Positions 1 through 7,904 of a stretch of DNA of 49,392 bases are shown here, one piece after another. Position 1 is the first letter of the stretch. Every line of letters starts with the position of its first letter. A program made the translations under genes and the position numbers. The DNA comes from Shuttleworthia sp045545575 (GTDB lineage: Bacteria > Bacillota > Clostridia > Lachnospirales > Lachnospiraceae): positions 1 through 49,392 of the forward strand of contig JAZQBE010000069.1 in assembly GCA_045545575.1 (NCBI GenBank). Direction: 5' to 3'. The notes beneath the pieces are model-generated. The model saw only the letters and a list, made by a program, of their open reading frames with translations, did no database searches and had not been told where the DNA came from.

Positions 1-15
1 TATCCGGGTTCGATC

Positions 16-104
16 TCGCCTGCCGGCTCGGTCGGCGCGCAAGCATGGCGTCCGCAGGACGCCGCGCGCCCTCTCGCGCACGTCGCCTGCCGGCTCGGTC
101 GGCG
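16..104. repeat. 22-bp direct repeat pair flanking a GC-rich hairpin
   Basis: An identical 22-base sequence containing TGCCGGCTCGGTCGGCG occurs at 16-37 and at 83-104. Between and partly overlapping them, 34-70 can fold into an imperfect hairpin: GGCGCGC (34-40) with GCGCGCC (64-70), and GGCGTCC (47-53) with GGACGCC (57-63), with a six-base bulge on the left arm. The element ends 19 bases before the ylmH-like start codon. It could be a dispersed intergenic repeat or a folded leader. No protein-coding signal is seen in 1-123. Confidence 0.7.
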
Positions 105-123
105 TTGTTTTGAGGTCTGTACG

Positions 124-873
124 ATGAACGAACATTTGATAAACCGCCTCCAGGAACTGGAGCGGCTTTGTTTTGAACGGGAGATTCCGACGCATTCGGC
201 GTTTCTTTCTCCGGAGGGGCAGGAGGTGTTCCTTCGGATGGAGCGGGCGTATCCGGATGTGCGCGCCGCGCTTTGCGGCGGATATGACGGGGCGGAGCGG
301 CAGACGGTTGTGTTCGCGCCTTCCTATCTGGAGAACGCGGCCGACGCGTCGCCGGTGGTCTGGATCTGCATCGCGCCGCTGCAGAAGCGGTTCGCGGAAG
401 AGCTGTCGCACCGGGACGTGCTGGGCGCGGTGATGAATCTGGGCATCGAGCGGGATCGGACAGGGGATATTCTGTTTGACGGGACGACGGCCTGGATGGC
501 CGTGATGGACGATCTGGCGCCGTATCTTTGTGAACAGCTGACATCGGTGCGCCGCACGACGGTGGTGTGCAGTGTAAAACCGCTGCCGGACGGCCTTTGC
601 CGGCCGGCGCTGGCCGAGAAAACGGCGACGGTGGCGTCCGTGCGGCTGGACGCGGTGGTTTCGTCGGCGTTTCCCATGTCGCGGTCGGACGCGGCGGAGC
701 TGATCCGCCAGCGGTTTGTGCGGGTGGACGGGCGCACCGTGGAGTCGGCGGCCTGTGCGCTTCGTCCGGGGCAGGTGATTTCAGCGGTCCGGCACGGCCG
801 GTTCGTGTATCTGGGCGAAGAGGGCGTTTCCAAAAAAGGACGGACGGTCATCCGGGTCGGGGTGTACTCGTGA
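124..873 (+). CDS. ylmH: YlmH-like S4-domain RNA-binding protein
   Basis: The 249-residue protein has the layout of the Firmicute YlmH family: an N-terminal region with a YlmH-type fold (residues about 1-165) followed by a C-terminal S4 RNA-binding domain (about 175-235). In the S4 part, the run LDAVVSSAFPMSRSDAAELI followed by FVRVDGRTVES is the usual S4 helix-turn pattern. YlmH proteins bind RNA or ribosomes and are usually encoded next to cell-division genes (ylmG, sepF, divIVA), which would lie to the left of this window. The start ATG has a weak upstream GAGG. Family assignment is from sequence; the ribosome role is family knowledge. Confidence 0.85.
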   Translation: MNEHLINRLQELERLCFEREIPTHSAFLSPEGQEVFLRMERAYPDVRAALCGGYDGAERQTVVFAPSYLENAADASPVVWICIAPLQKRFAEELSHRDVLGAVMNLGIERDRTGDILFDGTTAWMAVMDDLAPYLCEQLTSVRRTTVVCSVKPLPDGLCRPALAEKTATVASVRLDAVVSSAFPMSRSDAAELIRQRFVRVDGRTVESAACALRPGQVISAVRHGRFVYLGEEGVSKKGRTVIRVGVYS

Positions 874-903
874 ACACGAAATGAATCTGAGTCCGGGTGT
901 TTC

Positions 904-932
904 TTGCCTGATAGCGTCAGAACAGGTATCAT
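904..932 (+). promoter_or_regulatory. Sigma-A type promoter for the aldo/keto reductase operon
   Basis: TTGCCT (904-909) and TATCAT (927-932) are separated by 17 bases, and the ATG at 996 follows 63 bases after the -10 box. Prediction from consensus only. Confidence 0.5.
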
Positions 933-995
933 AATAATAACGGCTGCAGTTGATCCCTCCGGGATATACAGGTTTTGGAAGAAAGGGCAGAAACG

Positions 996-2048
996 ATGAA
1001 AATCATCACTCTGGGCGCAACCGGCATTACCGCACCGCAGAACGGGTTCGGCGCGCTTCCTGTACAGCGCGCCTCCATGGAGGAGGCCGTATCGATTCTC
1101 CGGCGGGCCTATGAAGGCGGCATGCGCTACTTCGACACGGCCCGCGCCTACACGGATTCCGAAGAGAAGATCGGGAACGCCTTCGGCAGCGGCCAGGGGC
1201 CGGACTGGGGCGGAAAGCGCGGGGAGATCTTTATCGCGACGAAGACGATGGCTAAGACGCCGGAGGACTTCCGGAAGGATCTGGAAACCTCGCTTTCGAT
1301 GCTGCAGACGGATTACATCGACGTCTACCAGTTCCACATGATGGGCACCTGTTGGCGCCCGGGCGACGGGACCGGCATGTACGAGTGCATGCTGGAGGCG
1401 AAGGCGAAGGGGAAGATCCGCCACATCGGCGCGACGGCCCACAAGATCGGCGTCGCCATGGAGATCGCAGAAAGCGGGCTGTACGAGACGATGCAGTTTC
1501 CCTTCAGCTATCTGGCGGGGGAAAAAGAACTGGAGCTGGTGGAAACCTGCCGAAAGAACGACATGGGCTTTATCGCCATGAAGGGTCTGGCTGGCGGTCT
1601 GATCAACCGGTCGGACGCGGCGATGGCGTATATGTCCCAGTTTGACGGCGTGATGCCGATCTGGGGCATCCAGCGGATGAGCGAGCTGGAAGAGTGGCTG
1701 TCCTATATGGACCAGACACCGTCCATGTCCGGGGAGATCGCTGCCTTTATCAAAAAAGAGCAGGAGGAACTGTCCGGCGAATTCTGCCGCGGCTGCGGTT
1801 ACTGCCTGCCGTGCCCGATGGGCATCGCCATCAACCAGTGCGCCCGGATGTCGCTGATGATCCGGCGCTCGCCGTCGGAGAGCTGGCTGGGCGAGTACTG
1901 GCAGAAGGAAATGAAAAAAATCGACACCTGCATCAACTGCCGGGTGTGCACGACGCGCTGTCCCTACGAGCTCTCCACGCCGGAACTGCTGAAGAAGAAT
2001 TACGAGGATTACAAGCGCGTCATCGCCGGCGAAATCTCCGTGCAGTAA
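996..2048 (+). CDS. Aldo/keto reductase with C-terminal 4Fe-4S ferredoxin domain
   Basis: This 350-residue protein has an aldo/keto reductase barrel with the catalytic set visible: D47 and Y52 in FDTARAY, K83 in ATKT and H114 in QFHMM. After the barrel come two cysteine clusters, CRGCGYCLPC (about residue 264 onward) and CINCRVCTTRCP near the C-terminus, as in the Fe-S aldo/keto reductases of anaerobes. It probably performs NAD(P)H- or Fe-S-linked redox on an unknown carbonyl substrate. An in-frame TTG at 975 exists, but the ATG at 996 has GAAAGG at a good distance and is preferred. It heads a tightly spaced four-gene run. Confidence 0.9.
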   Translation: MKIITLGATGITAPQNGFGALPVQRASMEEAVSILRRAYEGGMRYFDTARAYTDSEEKIGNAFGSGQGPDWGGKRGEIFIATKTMAKTPEDFRKDLETSLSMLQTDYIDVYQFHMMGTCWRPGDGTGMYECMLEAKAKGKIRHIGATAHKIGVAMEIAESGLYETMQFPFSYLAGEKELELVETCRKNDMGFIAMKGLAGGLINRSDAAMAYMSQFDGVMPIWGIQRMSELEEWLSYMDQTPSMSGEIAAFIKKEQEELSGEFCRGCGYCLPCPMGIAINQCARMSLMIRRSPSESWLGEYWQKEMKKIDTCINCRVCTTRCPYELSTPELLKKNYEDYKRVIAGEISVQ

Positions 2049-2072
2049 CGGTTGTTCAAAAGGAGGAAACAA

Positions 2073-2702
2073 ATGGATCCGAATATCACGAAACGCAATG
2101 AGCTTCTTGCGCAGAAGGTCATCAAAGGCCTGGAATCCCGCAACATGACCGGCTATTACGCGAAGGACAAAGAAGAGGCGCTCCGCCTGGCTCTGTCGCT
2201 GATTCCGGAGGGTGCGAGCGTGACGATGGGCGGCGCGATGAGCGCGCACGAGATCGGCCTCGTCGATGCCCTGAAGAAAGGGAATTACGACTTCATCGAC
2301 CGCGACGCCTACACGGACAAGCGGGCGGCGATGCTGGCGGCCTACGACGCGGACGTGTTTTTGAGCAGCGCGAACGCGATGACGGAAGACGGCATCATGG
2401 TGAACGTCGACGGAAATTCCAACCGGGTTTCCGCCATTGCCCAGGGCCCGAAGAAGGTGGTTTTCATCGTCGGCATGAACAAGATTGCCTGTGACACGGA
2501 CGCGGCGATGAAGCGGGCCCGCAATGTGGCGGCGCCGATCAACGCGCAGCGCTTCGGCCTGTCGACGCCCTGCTCCAAAACCGGCTCCTGCATGGACTGC
2601 AAGTCGCCGGATACGATCTGCTGCCAGATCCTGATCACGCGCTATTCCCGTCACGCGGGCCGGATCCATGTGATTTTAGTAAACGATAACCTGGGGTTCT
2701 GA
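2073..2702 (+). CDS. LUD-domain (DUF162) protein, lactate-utilization type
   Basis: The 209-residue protein matches the single-domain LUD family: N-terminal helix with KVIKGLESRNMTGYYAKD, the core GASVTMGGAMSAHEIGL, the segment DVFLSSANAMTEDGIM and a C-terminal cysteine-rich tail CSKTGSCMDC then TICC. Relatives include LutC, which acts in lactate oxidation, but single-domain homologues in anaerobes have no settled role. AAGGAGG lies just before the ATG. It starts 24 bases after the Fe-S reductase and ends 4 bases before the rhomboid gene, so co-transcription is likely. No lutA or lutB partner is nearby, so a lactate function is not supported by context. Confidence 0.85.
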   Translation: MDPNITKRNELLAQKVIKGLESRNMTGYYAKDKEEALRLALSLIPEGASVTMGGAMSAHEIGLVDALKKGNYDFIDRDAYTDKRAAMLAAYDADVFLSSANAMTEDGIMVNVDGNSNRVSAIAQGPKKVVFIVGMNKIACDTDAAMKRARNVAAPINAQRFGLSTPCSKTGSCMDCKSPDTICCQILITRYSRHAGRIHVILVNDNLGF

Positions 2703-2706
2703 GAAG

Positions 2707-3276
2707 ATGAAGAAACGATTGGCCATTACCTTTAATTCGCCGGTGGTGCTCGGTTTTGTGTTCGCGAGCCTGGCGGCCATGATTGCAAATCTCGCAACCG
2801 GCGGACGCAGCAACGAGATGTTTTTTATGACGTACCGGGCGCCGCTGACGTCGCCGCTGACGTATCTGCGGCTGTTTACGCACATCCTGGGACACGCGAA
2901 CGGGTCCCATTACATCGGGAACATGTCCTATATTCTGCTGCTGGGACCGATGCTGGAAGAAAAATACGGCGCGAAGAAGATCCTGCAGCTGATGCTTGTT
3001 ACGGCGCTGATTACCGGCGTGGTGAACTTCATCTTTTTCCCGAAGGTGGCATTGTGCGGCGCAAGCGGCGTGGTGTTTGCCTTCATCCTGCTGACGTCGT
3101 TTACCAGCTTCCGCAAAGGAGAGATCCCGATGACCTTCCTTCTGGTGGCGGTGATCTTCATCGGTCAGCAGGTGGTGGACGGGCTGTTTGCGCGGGATAA
3201 CATTTCGAACCTGTCGCATATCATCGGCGGCGTCGTCGGCGCGGCGGCAGGATATTCGGCCAATCAGCGGAAATAA
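2707..3276 (+). CDS. Rhomboid family intramembrane serine protease
   Basis: A 189-residue membrane protein with about six hydrophobic segments. The catalytic serine is in CGASGVVF (S120) and the catalytic histidine is in LSHIIGG (H171). The HILGHANGSHYIGNMS segment is the usual rhomboid L1/TM2 pattern with the conserved His and Asn. Such proteases cut single-pass membrane proteins within the bilayer. The length fits a bare catalytic core without the N- or C-terminal extensions seen in GluP. The substrate is unknown. Confidence 0.92.
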   Translation: MKKRLAITFNSPVVLGFVFASLAAMIANLATGGRSNEMFFMTYRAPLTSPLTYLRLFTHILGHANGSHYIGNMSYILLLGPMLEEKYGAKKILQLMLVTALITGVVNFIFFPKVALCGASGVVFAFILLTSFTSFRKGEIPMTFLLVAVIFIGQQVVDGLFARDNISNLSHIIGGVVGAAAGYSANQRK

Positions 3277-3308
3277 CGTTGCCCGCGGGCAAGAGAAGGA
3301 GAATAAAA

Positions 3309-4130
3309 ATGATCTGTCCGAACTGTCATACGACGAACATCAGCGAAGACCAGGTGTTCTGCCCGAACTGCGGCAAGCTGCTGCATCCGGACCGCGTCTC
3401 GAAAGAAGAGCAGCGCCGGAACGCAAAGCAGATGTCCCAGGCCGGTCTGCTTTTGGGGCAGGCGGCCCGGGCGGCGCGGCTGTCCGCGGCGGTGGATCCG
3501 AATGCCGTCATCAGCGAGCGGGCCTATAACGGCGTCCTGGTCGGCGTGCTTTTGTGGGGCTTTCTGATCAACTATCTGCTGTGCAGATACGTCGGAAATA
3601 TCTACATGTACGTCAACCCGGTGGTGTTTCTGATCGGCTATCTGGTGTGTGCGTTTGCCGGGGTATGGATTTCCGGAAAATCGCAGAATCCGCTGATCAG
3701 TTTGCTGGGATACCACCTGGTCGTCGTGCCCTTCGGGCTCGTGATCTCCACCATGGTGGAGGTGTACGGCGGCATTCATTCCTCCGTGGTCACGAACGCC
3801 TTCCTGTATACGATGCTGATTTCGCTGGGCATGCTGTCGCTGTCGATGCTGTTTCCCGCGTTTTTCGCGAAGCTGGGCCGGGCCCTTCTGGGCGTGCTCA
3901 TCGGGATGCTCCTGTGCGAGATCGTGCTGCTTCTTTTCCGCGTCCGGCAGGGCGTGACGGACTGGGCTGCGGCCGGTCTGTTTTCGCTGTATATCGGCTA
4001 TGACATCTACCGTTCGCAGCAGTTCGCGAAGACCGTGGACAACGCGGTGGACTGCGCGCTGGACATCTATATGGATATCGCCAACCTGTTCATCCGACTG
4101 CTGGAAATCATGGGGCGGCGGAAGGACTGA
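3309..4130 (+). CDS. Zinc-ribbon membrane protein of unknown function
   Basis: The 273-residue protein begins with a zinc ribbon (CPNC at residues 3-6 and CPNC at about 18-21), then a charged linker, then about five to six hydrophobic helices between residues 75 and 225, ending with a charged tail. This layout is frequent in uncharacterised Firmicute membrane proteins. The ATG at 3309 follows GAAGGAG. It is the last gene of the run starting at 996 and is followed by a hairpin terminator. No enzymatic motif is recognised. Confidence 0.8.
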   Translation: MICPNCHTTNISEDQVFCPNCGKLLHPDRVSKEEQRRNAKQMSQAGLLLGQAARAARLSAAVDPNAVISERAYNGVLVGVLLWGFLINYLLCRYVGNIYMYVNPVVFLIGYLVCAFAGVWISGKSQNPLISLLGYHLVVVPFGLVISTMVEVYGGIHSSVVTNAFLYTMLISLGMLSLSMLFPAFFAKLGRALLGVLIGMLLCEIVLLLFRVRQGVTDWAAAGLFSLYIGYDIYRSQQFAKTVDNAVDCALDIYMDIANLFIRLLEIMGRRKD

Positions 4131-4203
4131 TCACCGGGTATTCCGGCGGGAGGCCTTTTTCATTCTGTCATACATCATCCATACCGTTCCTTTCACACAG
4201 ATG

Positions 4204-4269
4204 CAGCTGTCCGGCAATCACGGAATCCGGTTCCGTGGATTGCGCGGGCAGCTGTTTTTATTCTTTTCG
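4204..4269 (+). terminator. Rho-independent terminator of the 996-4130 operon
   Basis: CAGCTG at 4204-4209 pairs with CAGCTG at 4249-4254, and the arms extend inward (GCAATCACGGA with TCCGTGGATTGC) around a short loop, followed by a T-rich run from 4255. The rest of 4131-4418 shows no gene. Confidence 0.8.
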
Positions 4270-4421
4270 TGAACGGGACATTTTTTGTGTTTCGGCAGAT
4301 AAATAGACGAATGCAAACACAGGAACGCAATTTCAAACATGATTATGGCGCATGCGGCGGCTACACTGGAATCACATAGAGAGCCGAATGCTGTTTTCGG
4401 CGGATTGGAAAGGAGAAGATG

Positions 4422-6347
4422 ATGTCATTTTCAAAATGGAAGAAGCAGCTGGCATTTCTGGCAGCGGCCTGTCTTGCGGTAAGTGCCCTTGCGGGCTGCG
4501 GCGGAAAGGAAACCCCGGCGCAGGAAACTCCTGCGGCCACGGAAGAACCGGCGGCCAATACCGACGCACAGGAAGCTCCCGCGGATGAGACCGATGCGGC
4601 GGACGCGGCGGATGAGACGGACGCGGCCGATGCTCCGGCCGAAGTGGAGCAGGTCGGCACCGTCAAGGCCGGTCTTCTGATTGCGGGCGGTGTGAACTCG
4701 TATTTCTATCCGGAATATGAGGGCAACCCGATCTACAAGTACTGGAACAAGCAGGTCTGGGACGCGGACGGCGACGGCAAGGGCTACAACGTGGAAATCG
4801 ATTTCCTGGAGCCCACCCCCGGCAGCGAACAGGACTACGTGAATACGCTGCTTGCGACCGGCGACTATCCGGAAGTCATGTACCTGGGCAGCATTACCGA
4901 GTCCATCTCTCAGCTGTATGAGGACGGCATCGCGCAGGATCTGACCGACTACATCGATCAGTACATGCCCAACTACAAAAAGTGGATGGACGAGCACCCG
5001 GAAATCGCGTCGATGATGTACAACAACATCGACGGTGAAAAGAAGCTCCTGCAGCTCTGCAACTTAAAGGATGCCGAGCAGGATCGCTGGGGCGGCTGGT
5101 GCTATCGCCGTGACTGGCTGGCGAAGTACGGCAAGAACCCCGAGACGGGCAAGGCCTTCACCGGCAGCTGGAACGAGGACAAGACCGTGTGGACAGACGA
5201 CGTCGTGTTCCCCTCCGGCGGCACGAACCCGGTTTACATCAGTGACTGGGAATGGATGATGCCGATCTTTGAGGAAGCACTGAAGGATCAGGGCATCGAC
5301 GACGGTTATGTAATGCAGATCACCTACGCCGGCTACTATCAGCTGGGCGACCTGGTATCCGGTTTCGGCGGCATCTCCGGCGGCTGGAGCATCGATGATT
5401 CCGGCAAGTGCGTGTACGGTCCGACGACCGACGGCTTCCGCGCTTATCTGGAGTGCATGAACGAATGGTACGGCAAGGGATGGATCGATCAGGGCTTTGA
5501 CGAGAATACCTCGGACGTGATGTTCTGGAAGGTCGACACGCCGACCGTGTTCTCCGGCAAGGTCGGTATCTGGTACGGCCAGACGAGTTCTCTGGGCAAC
5601 TCCATCCAGACCGAGAGCGCCGTGGAAGGCGACCCGGTGTACGGCATCTCCGTTTACGGCGCGCCGAGCCCGATCAACGACAAATACGGCGACAAGTCCG
5701 TTCAGGGCATCGAGCCGAACTGCACCTTTGGTACGAGCATCGTTGAGAAAGGCTTTATTCTGACCGACAAAGTGGTTTCGAACAAGGTTGACGTTCCGAC
5801 CCTTCTGACCGCGTTTGACGTGCTGTACGACGGCGACGAGTGGTCGCTGTACCGCTGGTACGGTTTCTCTGACGAAAAGCAGGCGGAACTGCAGGATGAA
5901 TTCTACAATGAGTGGGGCCTTCAGGACGGCGCCTATCATGTGGAAGTCGTGGACGGGGAAGAGGTTGTTATCCGCAACCAGGCGACCCGTGCCGAGGACA
6001 ATCTGGACAACGCATGCTGCATGCAGCGTATGCCCGGCATGGCCGTCATCGGACGCGTGGACGAAGGCTACAACAGCAGCCAGCAGCAGGCCGTGGATGC
6101 CTGGATGACCTATCCGAGCACCGGTTCCATTCTTGATGTCGTTACATCTCAGCTGACCAGTGACCAGTCCGCGGAGAATTCCATGATCCAGACCAACGTC
6201 CGCACCTACCTTGAAATGGAAGTCCCGAGCTTCATCAAGGGCGGCAGAGACATCAGCGACGACAAGGAATGGGAATCCTTCTGCAGCGATCTGGAAGCCT
6301 ATGGTGTAGACACCTACAGCGGTTATATCAACGCCATTCTCGAATAA
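4422..6347 (+). CDS. Extracellular solute-binding lipoprotein (ABC importer receptor), copy 1
   Basis: A 641-residue lipoprotein. The signal peptide ends in a lipobox SALAGC with C26 as the lipid-anchored residue, followed by an acidic Ala/Glu/Asp-rich linker (about 27-75). The mature part shares long blocks with the products at 7905 and 36574, such as YISDWEWMM, KYGKNPETGKAF and DGYVMQ, and resembles the LplA-type oligosaccharide receptors of Firmicutes. Ligand unknown; the island suggests plant oligosaccharides. The ATG at 4422 is preferred over that at 4419 because AGGAG lies 6 bases upstream. No permease gene adjoins it. A TACACT -10-like box at 4362-4367 without a clear -35 hints at activator dependence. 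Confidence 0.88.
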   Translation: MSFSKWKKQLAFLAAACLAVSALAGCGGKETPAQETPAATEEPAANTDAQEAPADETDAADAADETDAADAPAEVEQVGTVKAGLLIAGGVNSYFYPEYEGNPIYKYWNKQVWDADGDGKGYNVEIDFLEPTPGSEQDYVNTLLATGDYPEVMYLGSITESISQLYEDGIAQDLTDYIDQYMPNYKKWMDEHPEIASMMYNNIDGEKKLLQLCNLKDAEQDRWGGWCYRRDWLAKYGKNPETGKAFTGSWNEDKTVWTDDVVFPSGGTNPVYISDWEWMMPIFEEALKDQGIDDGYVMQITYAGYYQLGDLVSGFGGISGGWSIDDSGKCVYGPTTDGFRAYLECMNEWYGKGWIDQGFDENTSDVMFWKVDTPTVFSGKVGIWYGQTSSLGNSIQTESAVEGDPVYGISVYGAPSPINDKYGDKSVQGIEPNCTFGTSIVEKGFILTDKVVSNKVDVPTLLTAFDVLYDGDEWSLYRWYGFSDEKQAELQDEFYNEWGLQDGAYHVEVVDGEEVVIRNQATRAEDNLDNACCMQRMPGMAVIGRVDEGYNSSQQQAVDAWMTYPSTGSILDVVTSQLTSDQSAENSMIQTNVRTYLEMEVPSFIKGGRDISDDKEWESFCSDLEAYGVDTYSGYINAILE

Positions 6348-6412
6348 TGACTGCTTCATTCCCTCTCTATGGCCGGGGCCCGTACGAATGTACGGCGCCC
6401 CGGTTTTTCTTA

Positions 6413-6960
6413 TACGGTAAACGTCTGGTTTCCGTACTGCTTCCGGTACTGTGCCGGCGTCATGCCGGTCTGTTTGCGGAAGACGGTGCCTATGTGACTC
6501 TGGGAGGAGAAGCCGATCGTCGAGGCGATGTCGCTGATGTCGGACTGTGTATAGACCAGAAGGTTTTTGGCCAGATTGATCTTTTCCGTGAGAATGTACT
6601 GCTCCTTCCAGGAGGCTTCGAGCAGCTCGAGGCTTCCGCTTTCGATGGCGTACAGCTCCCGCTGTTCGTGGGCATAGGAATTGCGGCTGGTCTGGGTTTC
6701 CCGGCTGTTGTACAGCTGGCGGGAGAGCTCGGCTTTCAGCAGCATTTCACGGGAATCGGTATTGGCGTTCTGCTGAAGACAGGTCTCCATGGAAATGGTC
6801 TCCTCGTGAAAGGAGGCGGCGAGAAGCAGCAGGTATTCGATAAAATGCATTTCCGGAAAGACTTTGAAGACGTGGTGCTGGATACGCACAACTACCTGAT
6901 GACGGCCGATCTGATGGTGCTGAAGGAACGGAATCTGGATGTTTACCGCTTTGTTTTTCC
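6413..6960 (-). pseudogene. AraC-family regulator remnant with internal deletion
   Basis: The C-terminal end reads as the second helix-turn-helix of an AraC regulator (SDISDIASTIGFSSQSHIG then FRKQTGMTPAQYRKQYG). The segment before it, ELYAIESGSLELLEASW, matches the linker region of the intact regulator encoded at 32639-33850 (ENELMDIVTHGDLPRLQSWM). In the intact protein these parts are separated by more than 100 residues that hold the first helix-turn-helix; here they are joined almost directly. No plausible start codon with a ribosome site is seen, and the open frame runs back into the Nudix gene. It is convergent with the receptor gene ending at 6347. A truncated but expressed DNA-binding protein is a less likely alternative. 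Confidence 0.65.
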
Positions 6961-7064
6961 TGCCGCGGCGTGTGTCAAAGGGAGGAATCTGGTATACTGG
7001 AACCCGGCACCAAAGACAGAACGCGGCCGGCGGCGGGAGGCAGCCGGCAGTCAGGAGAGAAAAG

Positions 7065-7733
7065 ATGAATGAAGAAAACCTTCGATGGGAGGAGGTCCGG
7101 ACAGAGCATCTGGTGCAGGATGCCTGGATCGATTTCCGGAAAACGGCATACCGTTTCCCGGACGGCAATGTCTATGAGCCGTTCTATACATACAGCCGCC
7201 GGGATTACGCCGTGATCGCCGCGGTGGACGAGAACGGGAAGTATCTGTGTGTCCGGCAGTTCCGCCAGGGAACCCGGCGGATTACGACAGAGTTTCCGGC
7301 CGGCGGCATCGAGCCGGAGGATGCGGCCGCGGAAGAAAGGTCTGGCCGGACGGCTGCGGATGCAGATGGCGGGGGTGCCGAAGAAGCGCGGCGGTTTGCG
7401 CCGCTCGGCGGTCCGCGAAGGGTTCCGTCGCTGGAAACGGCGCTGGAGACAGCCCGGCGGGAGCTGCTCGAAGAGACGGGCTATGAGTCCGACGCGTGGA
7501 CGCATCTGCTGACGATTCCGTCCTGCGCAACCATTGCCGACAACATGGCGTATCTGTTCCTTGCCGAGAACTGCCGCCGTGTGTCCGGTCAGCATCTGGA
7601 TGAAATGGAGTTTCTCGACGTGCATCCGATCGGGACAGATGAAATCCGCGGGCTGGTCGACTCCGGGGAATTTGCGCAGGCAATTCATGTCCTTGCGCTG
7701 GAGCTTGCGGAGCAGAAACGCGGGAGAGATTGA
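7065..7733 (+). CDS. Nudix hydrolase (ADP-ribose pyrophosphatase-like) with interrupted Nudix box
   Basis: A 222-residue protein of the ADP-sugar pyrophosphatase type. The Nudix signature G-x5-E-x7-REU-x-EE-x-GU is present but split: the glycine part is AGGIEP (G81), while the rest is E124, R132-E133, E136-E137, G139. The canonical Gly-to-Glu spacing is stretched by 37 residues rich in Ala, Gly, Glu and Arg (roughly residues 87-123). The Mg-binding glutamates of the REL-EE part are intact. It probably hydrolyses a nucleoside diphosphate linked to another group, such as ADP-ribose. AGGAGAG lies before the ATG. It is a stand-alone gene between the AraC remnant and the second receptor. Confidence 0.85.
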   Translation: MNEENLRWEEVRTEHLVQDAWIDFRKTAYRFPDGNVYEPFYTYSRRDYAVIAAVDENGKYLCVRQFRQGTRRITTEFPAGGIEPEDAAAEERSGRTAADADGGGAEEARRFAPLGGPRRVPSLETALETARRELLEETGYESDAWTHLLTIPSCATIADNMAYLFLAENCRRVSGQHLDEMEFLDVHPIGTDEIRGLVDSGEFAQAIHVLALELAEQKRGRD

Positions 7734-7761
7734 GTTCCGAAACCGGTTTTTAACTTTCCTC

Positions 7762-7819
7762 TGCTTTCTGATATCACGATTTGCTTTCTGATATAAGCGA
7801 TTCCAAAAGATGCTAAAAT
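7762..7819 (+). promoter_or_regulatory. Possible activator-controlled promoter with tandem direct repeats
   Basis: TGCTTTCTGATAT occurs at 7762-7774 and again at 7782-7794, exactly 20 bases (about two helical turns) apart. An extended -10 box TGCTAAAAT follows at 7811-7819 with no recognisable -35. Direct repeats next to a promoter lacking a -35 are the usual arrangement for AraC-type activators. The regulator is not identified. Confidence 0.45.
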
Positions 7820-7904
7820 GGGAACCATCAAAGGAGCCGGAAACGCAGGAACTCCTGCAAAGGAATAGATGCTCCGGAAAATGAAGACCATAAGGAGGGA
7901 AGCA

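Noticed and set aside
324..2669. A 781-residue open frame on the minus strand
   Set aside because: It lies opposite ylmH, the Fe-S aldo/keto reductase and the LUD gene, all with clear motifs and ribosome sites. Its His/Arg-rich composition is typical of the antisense frame of GC-rich genes.
5064..6359. A 431-residue open frame on the minus strand
   Set aside because: Antisense shadow of the solute-binding lipoprotein at 4422; no family motif and no ribosome site.
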